From contig CAJNDS010002231.1 in the NCBI GenBank assembly GCA_905221605.1, positions 37,501 to 101,500 of the forward strand: DNA of 64,000 nt, read 5' to 3'. The notes beneath the pieces are model-generated. The model was given only the letters and a program-made list of their open reading frames with translations. It made no database searches and had not been told where the DNA came from. The position numbers were made by a program, and so were the translations under genes. Below are positions 26,203-37,559 of the stretch, piece after piece (the first letter of the stretch is position 1; each line of letters begins with the position of its first letter). The stretch comes from Symbiodinium natans (taxonomy: Eukaryota > Sar > Dinophyceae > Suessiales > Symbiodiniaceae).

Positions 26203-26650
26203 CTGTGTTTAAACACCACGACTGGGAGTTTCATCATTTCTCCTTTGGAAGCCGGTGATTATGAGTGCAACCCCTCCACTCGGAGCTTACGTTTAAACAG
26301 GTCGAACGAAATGTTTGAACAGACGACTAGGGGGGCCGGGTGTTTAAACATGTGTGCTTACATGCTTTAGGAAGGGGAGCCCAAGCGAAAATGACCCACA
26401 GTCCGCACACCTCGGACTTAAGTGCCCGGATTCTCTGAAGCCAGGTGGATGTTTCGGAACCCCCAAACATGTCAAGCTCCTGCAGCCCTGTTTTTTATCA
26501 TGAGGACTCGTTGATTTTTCACTTCCTTTACTTACTGGTTTTTCGTAGGGAATGAAGGAATTAAGCGCCCGATAGAATCACTCGAAGATAATTTTCGGAG
26601 GATATCAAGTACCTAGTTCCCTCATTCCCTACTAAACACCAGTAAGTCTA
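26203..26650. other. Non-coding; repeated GTTTAAAC palindromes and family N foldback
   Basis: GTTTAAAC occurs three times at 26208-26348. Family N foldback at about 26536-26650 has ends 'cttactggtttttcgtaggg' and 'ccctactaaacaccagtaag'. No exon seen. Confidence 0.5.
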
Positions 26651-26662
26651 GGGTTTGAGGGG

Positions 26663-27407
26663 TCTGCGGGACGCCAAGGCGTGGCACCTTCGCAGCATCC
26701 TCGCCGCCACGTGACGAGCCAGCCACGGTGATCCTAAGCGAGTCTCAAATCCCTGCAATCCTTTTTCGGGGGCCAAAATGGAGCTTGAAACGATGGAATC
26801 GTCCATACACACTGGAGTACCATGCGCTGCCCCCCAAAACCCAAAACCCAAAGCCCTAAACCCCAAGCCCCAAGCCCCAAACCCCAAACCCTAAACCCTA
26901 TGCCATCTGTGCAGCAGCTTTCTAGATGTGGGTGTGCAAGGCAGGGAAGACTTTCATTCTCAGATGCATTTGTACGATAGCGCGTGTTTGCTGCCCTAAA
27001 CCCTAAACCCTGAAACCTAAACCCTAAACCAGGTTTACTATGGCTTCATTAAATTCTGGCGGAGAAGTTGCGAAGTAGTTCCTACAAGCAGACGTGCCGC
27101 TCTGTCCCGCTTGGCACCTGTAACTTGTGAGGCCCTTCTCTTTGCCCTCAGGTCCCATAGGAAGGGCTAGGGTTTAGGGTTTAGGGTTTAGGGTTTAGGG
27201 TTTGGGGTTTAGGGTTTAGGGTTTAGGTTTAGGGTTTAGGGGTTAAGGGTTAAGGGTGTTAGGGGGTAAGGGTTTAAGGGTTTAAAGGGTTTATAGGGTT
27301 TATAGGGTTTAAGGGTAGGGTTTGGGGCAGCGACAGCAGCAGGGTTGTTTCCAGAAGTTAGGATCCGGTGGGCCGCGGCGCCCAGTTTGCCCTTGCAGTG
27401 CTTGGCC
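26663..27407 (-). CDS. Three candidate exons, unknown protein
   Basis: Minus strand: 27327-27407 (AKHCKGKLGAAAHRILTSGN), 27028-27168 (PMGPEGKEKGLTSYRCQAGQ, NYFATSPPEFNEAIVNLV), 26663-26833 (GTPVCMDDSIVSSSILAPEK, GLQGFETRLGSPWLARHVAA). Telomeric tracts lie between. The first ends next to a family A element at about 27410-27500. Function unknown. Confidence 0.5.
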
Positions 27408-27651
27408 CTATACCTACCTAGGGGGAACTAACGGTTAACCTTTGGGATTATAAGGGGATTCTATTACCCCAAAAAGGTTAAAGTTTACCTACTCTATAAC
27501 CAAGTTACTATAAGGCCCAATACAGGGCAGCTGCAATGCTTTTTTGCCTAAACCCAAAACCCCAAAACCCAACACCCTAAACCCAAACCCTAGACCCTAA
27601 ACCCTAAACCCCAAACCCTAAACCCCGATACAGGGCAGCTGCAATGCTTTT

Positions 27652-27751
27652 TGCCTCCCCGCAAAATAGCAAGCTCCTGGGCCTTAGGCCGTCGGAGGCT
27701 TCAGATCATGACGAGGCTTCGTCATCCTTTTGGCCTTGTGCAGCGTTTAGG
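27652..27751 (+). CDS. Candidate exon, unknown
   Basis: Plus strand reads SPQNSKLLGLRPSEASDHDE and ASSSFWPCAAF. Its left border is a 29-30 bp sequence duplicated across a telomeric block (see findings). Confidence 0.35.
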
Positions 27752-28079
27752 GTTTGGGGTTTGGGGTTTAGGGTTTAGGGTTTATGGTTGCGGCTGTAGA
27801 GGTCTCAAAGGAGCCAAGTCCCACAGCTCAGTGGTACTCAAGACTCAAGGACTTAGGGTTTAGGTTTAAGATGTTCAGGGTCTAGGGTATCCCTGAAAAT
27901 TGTAGGTCTGAAGCAGAAAAGCGGTAGAAGCCCTAAACACACCAAAGACCTAAAGGCCCAAAGCCCTAGACCCCCCCCCCCCAATATCCCAAGACGGGAT
28001 TCGGACCCCTCAACCTGCAGCTCTTGTCCCCAAGCCCTGAACGCTTTCAGGGTTTAGGCTTTAAGGTTTCGGGTACACG

Positions 28080-28560
28080 CCGACCTGAAACCCAAAAAGA
28101 CTTGACAGCCCAAGACTGACTCTGCGGGGGCCCTTTTGAAAAGTTTACGAAGTTGGAGGGGTTCATCGGCTAATGTGCGCGTTGGTGGGGGTGGGGGCCC
28201 ATAGGTTTTGGGGTTTACGCAGGGTTTAGGGAATAGGGTTTAGGGTTCCCTAAACCCTAAACCCTGAACCCATAGATCAATAAGATTTGTTCCCAGTCAT
28301 CCCAGTCTTGCGGCTACTCAAGTATGGGGGACCAGATGGAACCTAAAATTGGGGTCGTATCTTGGCTGACTTCTGAACCCCTTCTGAACCCCTCCTGAAA
28401 GTTTAACTTTAGGCTCCTTATTGTAGTTTCTACAAAAACCCAAAAGGTTAAAGTCCTAAGAGCCAGCCAGAAGAAAGCCAAGGTATACCCGATACTTCTC
28501 TAACCCGGTTTGAGCCGTAAACCCTTCCAAGGTTCATTTGGTCCTAAACCCTTTGTTTTG
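28080..28560. other. Spacer downstream of the ABC transporter gene
   Basis: Telomeric units at 28200-28270 and a family O foldback-like repeat at 28375-28495 ('tttctacaaaaaccc', 'gccagccagaagaaagccaag'), repeated at 46400-46515. No exon seen. Confidence 0.5.
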
Positions 28561-28575
28561 CCAGGGCCCTAAGCC

Positions 28576-31500
28576 CTAAGGAAGAAGTCCCGCCTGCAGC
28601 ATCTTTGCAAACGCGCCGCCCGCCGACCGGAGTTCTCGCACGGTGCCTTTCTCGACGACGTGCCCTGCGTTGCGGGGTTGTAGGGTTTTTGTTCCCTAAA
28701 CCCTATAAACCCTAAACGGCCCTAAACCCCAAACCCTAAACGTTTAAGGTTCAGGGTCGCACTCAGGGACTCAGGGTCTGTACCCGCTGACCCGCTGCAC
28801 TCTGAAACTAAACAAATTTGGACCGGGCCAGGATATGCCCAGAAGGACGCGGTTTAGGGACCAGAACCTTTGGGTATTTCAGTTTACCGGTTCGGCGGAG
28901 TTGGGGGGGGGGGGGGGGTGGGGGGGGGGGGGGGGCGGGGGGGGGGCGGGGGGGGGGGGGGTGGGGGGGGGGGGGGGGGGGGGGGCGTCCTTGATGGAAA
29001 ACGCAGATCTGCTCAAAGCCCAGGATTGTTTCCTTGGCCCACGAGGAAGCGTCTGAACCACCATTCCACCAGAAGAGTCGCCGCAACGCCCTAAACCTCA
29101 ATTCTCCTGTGCTCGCCTGAACCTGAACCTGACAAGCATTACATCCCAAGCTCCGTAAAGTGCATGCTGGCTCACATGTGCGTAAGGAGGTTTACCACGT
29201 ACGGCCAACCCTGAAAACCCAATAAACCCTAAACCCGATAAGCCCTAAACCCTATAAAACCCTAAACCCTCAACCCTAGAAACCCTAAACCCTATAAAAC
29301 CCTAGAAACCCTAAACCCTATAAACAACCCTAAACCCTATAAACCCTAAACCCTATAAAGCCCAACAAACCCTAAAAGCCCAGAACCCCGAGCTTGAGGA
29401 TGGTCAATGCCCATTTCGCACGCCGAAGCTGTTGTGCAGAGCTGCACAATACAAACCGCTGTGCTGCATCTGGAATCGGTTTCGCATTTACCAAGCGCAA
29501 GGCTTGCGCCACTTGCTGCGACCTCATCGCGGCATGGCAGTTGCGACTCTGCGCTGCCATCTTCCCTTTCCGAAAGCCGAGCGCTCCACGTTCCGGAGCC
29601 GCTCGCCGTCCTCCGTAGCCTCCGAATGGCGGAGCTGGCCAGTCGCACACTGTGAGGCTTCCGAGGTTCCCTGCACCTTCTTCTGGCCATCATCAGAAGC
29701 CATCGCCACATTTCGTGCCTTCATGGGCAAGGTCAGAAGAGAAACACCCTCCCCTTTTAGGGTGTTGGGTTTACATAGTTTCTGCAGCACCATCTCCAAA
29801 GAGCATAGTTTAGGGTTTAGGGTTTAGGGTTTACATAGGGCTGAAACCCTAGACCCTAAAAGCTCTATCTTGTGAAGGGAGGTGGCTTCAAGAGGGGTAG
29901 AGAGGGGTAGCCCCAGGTTTAGATTCCCTAAGGTTGGTTTTTTAGGTACCTACCCCCGCATGAACCCCCCACCCCCCTCCCTTAAGGACGGAGGCCTAGA
30001 GGCCTACCGCCCAAAGCCCCCAGTGGGGAAGAGCCTGAACCCTAAACCCTAAACCCTAAACCCCAAGCCCTGAACCCTAAACCCTAAACCCTAAACCCTA
30101 AACCCTAAACCCTAAACCCTAAACCCTGCACCCCTTTGTAAGGCCGAAAACTGCATGCTGCCCTCCCAAAACCAATCAACCTTTAGAGGTTTGGGCTCCC
30201 CGAAACAACGCCTAACATTCATGGCTTCGGGCTTTTGGGATTTGGGCTTTAAGGCTTAGGGGTAGGGTTTAGGGGTTTAGGGGATGATTTGGGCTTTAAG
30301 GTTTAGGGGTAGGGTTTAGGGGTTTAGGGGTTTTGTATATATATATATATATAGGGGGTTGAGGTTTAGGGTTTAGGGTTTACTCGGCGCTGTCTCTTAG
30401 GGTTTAGGGTTTGGGGTCTAGGGTTCCAAACCAAGCAGTATCGAAAACCACAATCTGGGTCAGCTGCAAGATGATGTGCCACGGCAATGATCGTGGTCCT
30501 GGTGGGGATCACAGATTTAGCTAAACCCTAAACCCTAAACCCTAAACCCTCAACCCTAAACCCTAAACCCTAAACCCTCAACCCTAAACCCTAAACCCAT
30601 CATTCACGCATCCGATTCAAGCTTCAGGCGTCCGAAGGTCCCGGCATCGCCTACAAAGCATGTCCAAACAAGCCCCCCAAACGCCCTCTAAACCCTGTAA
30701 GTCCTTGCAAGCCCTTCAACCCTCAACAAAAAGCCCTAAACCCTAAACCCTAAACCCTAAACCGCCTGGGGAAGTCGCGGAAGATGCTCTTCTGCACTGC
30801 CTCCTGGGTGACCGGGTCCAGAGCCGATGTGCACTCCTGGCAGTCGCTCCAGCAAAACATTAGGTTTAGGGTTCGGGGTTTAGGGTTTAGGGTTTGGGGT
30901 TTAGGGTTTGGGGTTTAGGGCTTGGGTTTAGGGGTTTTCCGAAGATAGGGACTATCTACATATATGGCATATGTATTTAGGTAGTTTGTTTTTTGAGGGG
31001 TGGTATGTCAGTGGAGTGGGTCCCCTGTTTTGGGATGAGGTCGAGGGCCGTTTAGGATTCAGAGCTTTGGGGGATTCGGTTTTTTTTTGGGGGGGGAAGG
31101 TACAGGACATCTCCCCAGTTGGTTAGGGCTCGGAGCGGTTTAGGTGTTTACGGGGGGAGTGCACAATCCAAAGAGCCCCCTAGAGATCGCAAGGGATGTT
31201 GGGTTTGGGGAGTAGCCCTAAACCCTAAACCCTAAACCCTAAACCCCAAACCCTAAGTAGGGTTTCGGGGACATGTGCAGGCAAGACACATCCAGGAGAA
31301 GGACCGGCGGCTGGCGAATCACCATGCCTGGGTCGATCTTGAATTGGAGGGTGAAAGAACAGAGTATCTAGGGTTTAGGGTTTAGGGCTAAGGGTTTAGG
31401 GCTCAGGGTTTAGGGTTTAGGGTTTAGGAACCTTCTGAACAATGTTCCAAATTCAGGCATATGATTCTACATACGATCCTCCTACATCCAAGAAGGGAGA

Positions 31501-33652
31501 ACAGAACATATCCCGAGACCCACCTAAGTATCCAATGTAGTCGCATGACTTCCACCGTATCCAGATATGATCCGGGTACCCTTTTTGGCGTTAGTTACGT
31601 TTGTAAGGGAGCCCAGACTTGCCAGAACCCCTAAACCCTAAACCCTAAACCCTAAACCCTAAACCCTAAACCCTAAACCTAAAACCCTAAACCCTAAACC
31701 CTAAACCCCAAAAGGGCACCACCCAGCTGCCAAGGTAAGGAGCTGGCTTGAACTTTGAACTTTACAGCTCTCATCAGAACGACTTGGGTTTAGGGTTTAG
31801 GGCTTGGGGTTTGGGTTTAGGGTTTAGGGCTTTGGGGTCCATTCAAGGTTGTGCAGGGCGAGTGACCAGAGAAAGATTGAACGTTGGAAGACTAAGATCA
31901 TCGTTCCTTTCCACCCAACATGGGGCATTATGACATATCCCAAAAGCAGCTGAACCCTGAACCCTAAACCGCATGGGCCGACCGAATACAGGTGCCTTCT
32001 CGACTACCAACCACATCCAGGAAAACAATTACATCATAAACCACCCAACATAAACCTATTCCTCATAAGCCCTAGCCCTAAACCCTGAACCTGAACCCTA
32101 AACCCTAAACCCTGGGCCGATAAACCTAAACCCTTAAACCTAAACCCTGAACCGCAAAGTTCGAGGGATCATGTTGAAGCCTAACCGAGCCTGGAGGGGC
32201 ATCATCAGCCTATATTTGGCAAGGCAGAGCTCCTTCTCTACGGGGTTTAATTAGGGTTTAGGGTTTAGGGTTTAGGGTTTAGGGTTTAGGGTTTAGGGTT
32301 TAGGGTTTAGGGTTTAGGGTTTAGGGTTTTGGGCTGAGGGCTTTGAGGGTACAAGGTAGAGGTCGCAGGGCTTAGGGGTCTCAATCCAGGATTCTTTCCC
32401 TGTCAAGACCTTCGTCTCCAGCTTCCCAGGGTAACAAAACGGGTATCTTCGGGATCATACAGTGATTCACCTCCCCGAAACATCCTACAGAAAGCTTACC
32501 TACTCAGTTGCTGAGAAGCTGCGAGCCAGGCTGATGAGTTGCTTCTGGCCGAAGCTGATGTTGCTGCCATCTCTGTCGACATGGGTATGGATGCCGTCCT
32601 GGCATGAAAGTCGGCGTCAGGAATTCGGAGTTTTTTGCCACCCGGTTTTTGGGTTTAGGGTCCCTATCAGCCCTGTAAACCCAAGCCCTAACCCGCTGTT
32701 GCATGCCAAGCTTCTGGCAAGGTGCGGATGAAGGGCATCAGCTGCACACTCTGCACTGCCTGTCCGGTCTCGGGTTTAGGGCTTCAGACTTGAGACCCCT
32801 AAACCCTGAAGGTTTAGGGTTTAGGGTTCAGGGTTTAGGGTGAACCCTGAAGCCTGAACCCTAAACCCGAAACCCTTTTGCAGCAGGCTTGCAGAATGTC
32901 CTCGCCTGGATGGAGCCGTCATCCCAACATCTCGTGTGTCGGGCAATCTAAACCCTAAACCCTAAACCCTGAACCGTGAACCCTAAACCCCAAACCCTTA
33001 ACCCTTAGCCGCTTTTGGTGTGAAGCCTCCCAAATGCGGGCATCTGGGAACTCATCGAATGGATCGAGGTTAAAGCGGATGGTGCCCTCGAAAATCGTGG
33101 GATCCTGGCAAGTCTTAGATGCCGGGTTTAGGGTTTAGGGTTTTAGGTTTTGGGGTTTAGGGTTTGCGGACTCTGAGCCCGAAGCAAGCTACGTGATCTG
33201 AAGCATGTGGCTTCATGCTAGGAAGGTCTCTCTTAGGGTACCCCATCACCGTCATCATCCCCTTATGATGTCTATTTGATCATAGAACAACTCCCAAAGA
33301 GTCCAATAACCCGTACTTAAGGAATATACCTTAACTCATGTTCAGGTCCCCTACTATGGTTTAAGGTATATTCCTTAATTAAGGGGTGTTGAACCCTAAA
33401 CCCTAAACCTTGGTCCTGAGGTACCAGGCCTACGATACGGCGCAGGGCGCGAAGCCCGAGCTTGGCGTTGTCTCGGCCTGCTGCGGCATAAGGGAATTCG
33501 GTTCCCAGAATTATATTTATATTCATATGTATATATATATATATATTTATTTATTTATGTATTTAGCATTTAGTTATTTCTTTATTTACCCTTTAAGGGA
33601 CTTTATGTATATACATATATATGTATGTATGTATACATATATATATATACGA

Positions 33653-33693
<41 letters not shown>

Positions 33694-36600
33694 CTGTATA
33701 CATATACCCTTTTAAGGGAGTTCTTAGGGTACCGCATTCCCTCATTCCCTACTAAGAACCAGGAAGAGGATTTTGAAATGTTGCTCTACACCCGCAAAGG
33801 GCGATCGCAGCGTAGGAGACGTCAAAGAGCCCCATACCCTTTAATTATGGAATATCCTTTAAATCATATCGGCGTCCCCATCATGATTTAGGGTTTGTTT
33901 TTTAATGAAGGCGGAGGCCTTTGAGGAGGGAATCAGAAGTTGGGGGGGGGGGGGGGGGGGGGGAAACGAGGGTCTCGATGGGAAGCGGAGCGGGTTTTTA
34001 TTGTCAGTATTCCATACTAAGAATATATGAGGTGTTGGATGCAATCGTGTAACCTCGCCATGCGCGGCATCCATTTCAGAATATTAACCCATGTTTTTGC
34101 ACCCGGGCTACAGTATGAACCCTAAACCCTCAACCACACAGTCGAAGCCGGAAGCCTCCATACAGCCTCATAAAATCACCCGCCAGGATTCTGAGCCCTT
34201 TTCTCAACCCCACCCCCCCCAAACCCTAAACCCTAAACCCTAAACCCTAAACCCTAAACCCCCCCAAAAAAACCTCGCGGCCTCCAATGATGATGCGTCC
34301 GCTTCGGGGCTCCAAGAAGCGTAGGATGCAGAGCCTGTGGATTCGATGGATTCGGTGGTGTTGTGAAGGGTGTTTTGCTGGATTCGCCTGAGCATCCCCT
34401 CCCCTCCTTGGTAAGCCCTAAAACCCTAAAACCCTAAACCCTAAACCCCCTAAGCCCTAAACCCTAAGCCCTAAACCCTAAACCCTTACAAGCTAGAACT
34501 CTCAAACGATGACCTCAGGACATTGAGGCCCCGAGCCCCAGGATGCCCCCCAAGAGCCTAGTCCTAGTCCAGTAGCCGGTTAGGGTTTAGGGTTAGGGTT
34601 TAGGGTTTAGGTTTAGGGTTTAGGGTTTGGGGTTTAAAGGGGGAATATGCTACCCCAAAAAAGGTTAAAGGTTACCTACTCTACTACTAGGGTTTAGCCC
34701 TTAGTTTGAGGGATATTACCAGATTCTAGTCGGGATCGTCAGACGGTTGAAGGCAGATTCCGTACTTCAGGGGGTTTAGGGTTTAGGGTTTAGGGTTTCG
34801 TCGCTTCTCGATTTGTTTAGGGTTTAGGGTTGAGGGTTTAGGGCTACACGCTCTCCGCGCCCGTCTGGGAGGGACTGAAAGAACTTCAGCAAAGAAACTC
34901 CTGCTGACCCTCTCAATTCTGACTTGCCGTTCCTTTTCTGATTTATTGGGGTCCTGGTATACTTTACTAGACCCAAGAGAAACCAAGGAATGGAAAAGGG
35001 TGCCTTTTTGGGTTTCAAGGGGCTGACAAGGGAACCTAACCAGCCGGACATGTCCCATCTAAAAAGGATACCTACGTATGATCCTCTGAAACCCAATAAG
35101 GGAATATGTAACACACCCTGAACCCTAAACCCTGAACGCTAATCCCTAAACCCAAATGTCTCAAGGGGCTATATATACCTCTGGTGTCTCAGGCCAAGCT
35201 GAGCCCAAGCATCAAGGCGGTCGACTTTCCGCAGCCGGTCTTCCCCACGAATGCGCACTTGGTACCTGGCTCTTCCCTCGTTTTATATATATATATACAC
35301 ACATATATATATATATATCCATATGTATTCTTTAACTATTTATTTATGTATTTATTTTTTTTATTTATCTATTTATTAGTTCATATATATATATATATAT
35401 ATATGTTTTATGCATTTATCTATTATTCTTAATTGTTGTGTTTGTCTCGTTTTTTTTTGGGGGGGGGGAGGGGTTGGGTTCAGGTTTATAAATGTGTGGT
35501 TTTTCGGGCTTAGGGTTTAAACGTTGATTTTTTGAGGGGGGGGGGTTAGGGTTGAGGGTCTCTGGCTCTGGCTCACAGGGCTGTGGGCTTCTTCATAAGG
35601 ACTTGAACCCTAAACCCTAAAGCCCTAAACCCTAAACTCCCAAAAAAATGTGAGGGAGGGAACTACAGGATGAACGTGTAGCCCTACCGAGAGGCTTGCA
35701 CCCTAACAGATGATTTGAGGTTTAGGTTTAAGGTTTGTTTGGGAGTTTAGTGTTTAGGGTTGAGTGGCCCTAAACCCAAACCTTAAACCTTTTGGGGCGC
35801 TGGGGGAAGGGGGGCGGTGGGGTGGTTGGGGGTTAGGGTGGTGGTGTTGGGGGCTCTGGGGGACTTGTTCTCTCAGGAGCCCAAAACCTTCTTCTCTGCA
35901 GTTGCGAAACCCCTCGTAGGATTCTTGATTTGGGCTCTTCAAGTGCTAGAAAACACACCCTTCCTAAAACCTAAACCCTAAACCCTAAACCCTAAACCAA
36001 ACCCCAAACCCTAAACCCTAAACCTCAAACACTCTCAACAGCCCAAGCTCTGCCTGTCTGGGTGGGCAGCCTAAACTAACCCTAAACCCTAAACCCTGAA
36101 CCCTAAACCTGCACCGCAGTGCGGAGATTCAAAACACTCAAACTTCCTAAACCCCAAAGCTACTAATATCTGCTTAAGCACCCTCACCCCTAAACAAAAA
36201 AGAAGAATTGTCTCCTTACAACAGGAATGTGGGATTTCATCATAGTTACTATTATTACTCTCTTGATTTATCTTTGTGTTTTTTTCTTCTTCTGGGGGGG
36301 GGGGTCCTTAAACAACTAGTAGACTAAGGGCCCATAGTACTAAACCCGAAACCCTAAACCTTTAAACCCTGAACGCCAGCGCAAGCTGAGGCCGCCACGG
36401 GGTGGAATCGCGAGCGTCACCCCATGCAATACGCTCTTGGCTGTGGCATATCCTGCCCGAAGAACCAAGACCCCATTCAAGACCTTACGCGGTTTAGGGT
36501 TCCCGGGGTTGAGGGTTTAGGGCTTAGGGTGTTAGAATGCCCAGTGTTTAGGGTTTATAGTTTAGGGTGACCCAAGAGTAACCTAGGATCAAAAGGATGT

Positions 36601-36855
36601 ATCTTTTGCTTCAAGGGGTTTACCAGGGAACCGCTGGGAATCCTAGCCATACCCCTCAATACCTTACGTGTGTGTGGGTGTCCTAATGTCTTTATGTTCC
36701 TTACAGAAAGGTCTCGGGCATGTGCACCCCAAACCCCAAAACCCCTTCACAGCAGCCAAGCTTCCAGCAGTGAGGTCTTCAATCTCCACCTTGAGCCCAT
36801 CTTGAAACTCATTGTTCCACAGCTCCAACCAGATGACCTCAAAGGCATGTGGCTT
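28576..36855 (-). CDS. ABCC-type ABC transporter, C-terminal nucleotide-binding domain
   Basis: Twelve exons join in one frame: 36762-36855, 36396-36452, 35211-35265, 34282-34334, 33416-33477, 33027-33104, 32712-32759, 32520-32598, 31290-31327, 30766-30836, 30437-30498, 28576-28664 (786 nt, TAG at 28576). Motifs in order: [13 protein letters not shown], Walker [25 protein letters not shown]-loop [25 protein letters not shown], signature [15 protein letters not shown], Walker B PPVLLLD then ECTSALDP, H-loop TIIAVAHHL, and [20 protein letters not shown] at the end. All catalytic positions are kept. ABCC exporters use ATP to move conjugates and other solutes across membranes; the substrate cannot be told. 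Introns: 9 GC, 1 GT, 1 GA, all ending AG. Each motif split by an intron is restored exactly. Confidence 0.9.
28899..28986 (+). repeat. Long G-rich homopolymer run
   Basis: About 85 of 88 bases are G, broken by single T or C. It lies inside the last intron of the ABC gene. Glycine-rich and proline-rich frames here are artefacts of this run. Confidence 0.95.
29386..29800 (-). CDS. Possible gene inside the last ABC intron
   Basis: Open on several frames. The most codon-biased is minus 29524-29730 ([40 protein letters not shown]). A second minus frame continues at 29386-29530 ([20 protein letters not shown]). A plus frame of 131 codons also exists. No family recognised; strand uncertain. Confidence 0.3.
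30499..30765 (-). other. ABC intron with telomere repeat at the donor
   Basis: 267 nt, GC-AG. The intron starts GCGG and passes straight into four TTTAGGG units; more CCCTAAA-type units lie near 30523-30598. Exon codon AG|G (Arg) is restored. Confidence 0.8.
32250..32332 (+). repeat. TTTAGGG tract in an ABC intron
   Basis: About 11 units inside the GC-AG intron 31328-32519. Confidence 0.9.
33525..33710. repeat. AT-rich microsatellite cluster
   Basis: (AT)n, (TATG)n and (TTTA)n runs inside the GC-AG intron 33478-34281. Similar cluster at 35285-35410 in the next intron. The Tyr/Ile-rich frames here are artefacts. Confidence 0.9.
34636..34692. repeat. Truncated family A element
   Basis: 'ccaaaaaaggttaaaggttacc' and 'tactctactactag' match the right half of family A; telomeric units replace the left half. 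Lies in an ABC intron. Confidence 0.6.
36171..36333. mobile_element. Foldback element, family E, in an ABC intron
   Basis: Ends 'tctgcttaagcaccc' and 'gggggtccttaaacaactag'. Part of intron 35266-36395. Confidence 0.65.
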
Positions 36856-36867
36856 CTCAGGGTTTAG

Positions 36868-36992
36868 GAAGGGTTTAGGGTTTAGGGTTTAGGGTTTAGG
36901 GTTTAGGGTTTAGGGTTTAGGGTTTAGGGTTTAGGGTTTAGGGTTTAGGGTTTAGGGTTTAGGGTTTAGGGTTTAGGGTTTAGGGTTTAGGG
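36868..36992 (+). repeat. TTTAGGG tract
   Basis: About 17 perfect units just upstream of the first placed ABC exon. Confidence 0.95.
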
Positions 36993-37069
36993 CTTGTGTC
37001 AAGCCCTCATATTGGCTTCGGGTTCCGGCATCTGGGGTCACACAAAAGCTTAGGAATTCACTAGTAATT

Positions 37070-37208
37070 GCTTAAGACCCCCCCCCCCCCAAAAAAAAAT
37101 ATATTCTTCCTTATAAATAAGGGTAATGTGGGGATAAGTAAAAATATTCTTTCCTTATAAGGGTAATAAGGGATTGTTACTTGTTATTCTTTGAGGGTTC
37201 TTAAGCAA
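37070..37208. mobile_element. Foldback element, family E
   Basis: Ends 'attgcttaagacccccc' and 'ggttcttaagcaaat'; carries an internal duplication of 'ttccttataa...gggtaat'. Next to a minus-strand open segment (37205-37278, NLGVGVEPLCEGGCLRIRAL). Confidence 0.75.
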
Positions 37209-37326
37209 ATAGAAGTTCAGGGCTCTGATTCTTAGGCATCCGCCCTCGCACAAGGGCTCAACACCAACGCCAAGATTTAAGCCCCAAGGTTTAGGGTTTA
37301 GGGTTTAGGTTTTAGGGTTTAGGGCC

Positions 37327-37423
37327 CCAAGCCCCAAGCCCCAAGCCCCAAGCCCCAAGCCCCAAGCCCCATGCCCCATGCCCCAAGCCCCAAGCCCCAA
37401 GCCCCAAGCCCCAAGCTAAGCCG
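37327..37423. repeat. Variant array CCCCAAG
   Basis: About 14 copies of a 7-mer that differs from CCCTAAA at two bases, directly fused to a TTTAGGG block of opposite sense. Confidence 0.9.
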
Positions 37424-37559
37424 AACGGGTTGATAAGCCCCACATCCCAATGGTTCTGGGATCAAAGGCCCAGGAGGCCCTGATCCTTAAACGGTTTAGG
37501 GTTTAGGGTTTAGGGTTTAGGGTTTAGGGTTTAGGGTTTAGGGTTTAGGGTCTTGGGAC

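Noticed and set aside
26761-26790. Second spliced-leader relic ('gccaaaatgg')
   Set aside because: Only 10 nt match and they fall inside a candidate coding exon, so chance is likely.
28808-29149. Pro-rich and Gly-rich frames around the G run
   Set aside because: They arise from the homopolymer in both strands.
33410-33891. Tyr/Ile-rich frames, and similar ones at 35184, 19577 and 52161
   Set aside because: They are translations of AT and CATA microsatellites, and the first overlaps a verified ABC exon on the other strand.
36453-36483. Extending the ABC exon upstream to 36483 ([10 protein letters not shown])
   Set aside because: The reading is open, but only the start at 36452 joins in frame to the [10 protein letters not shown] exon and gives the usual ABCC order.
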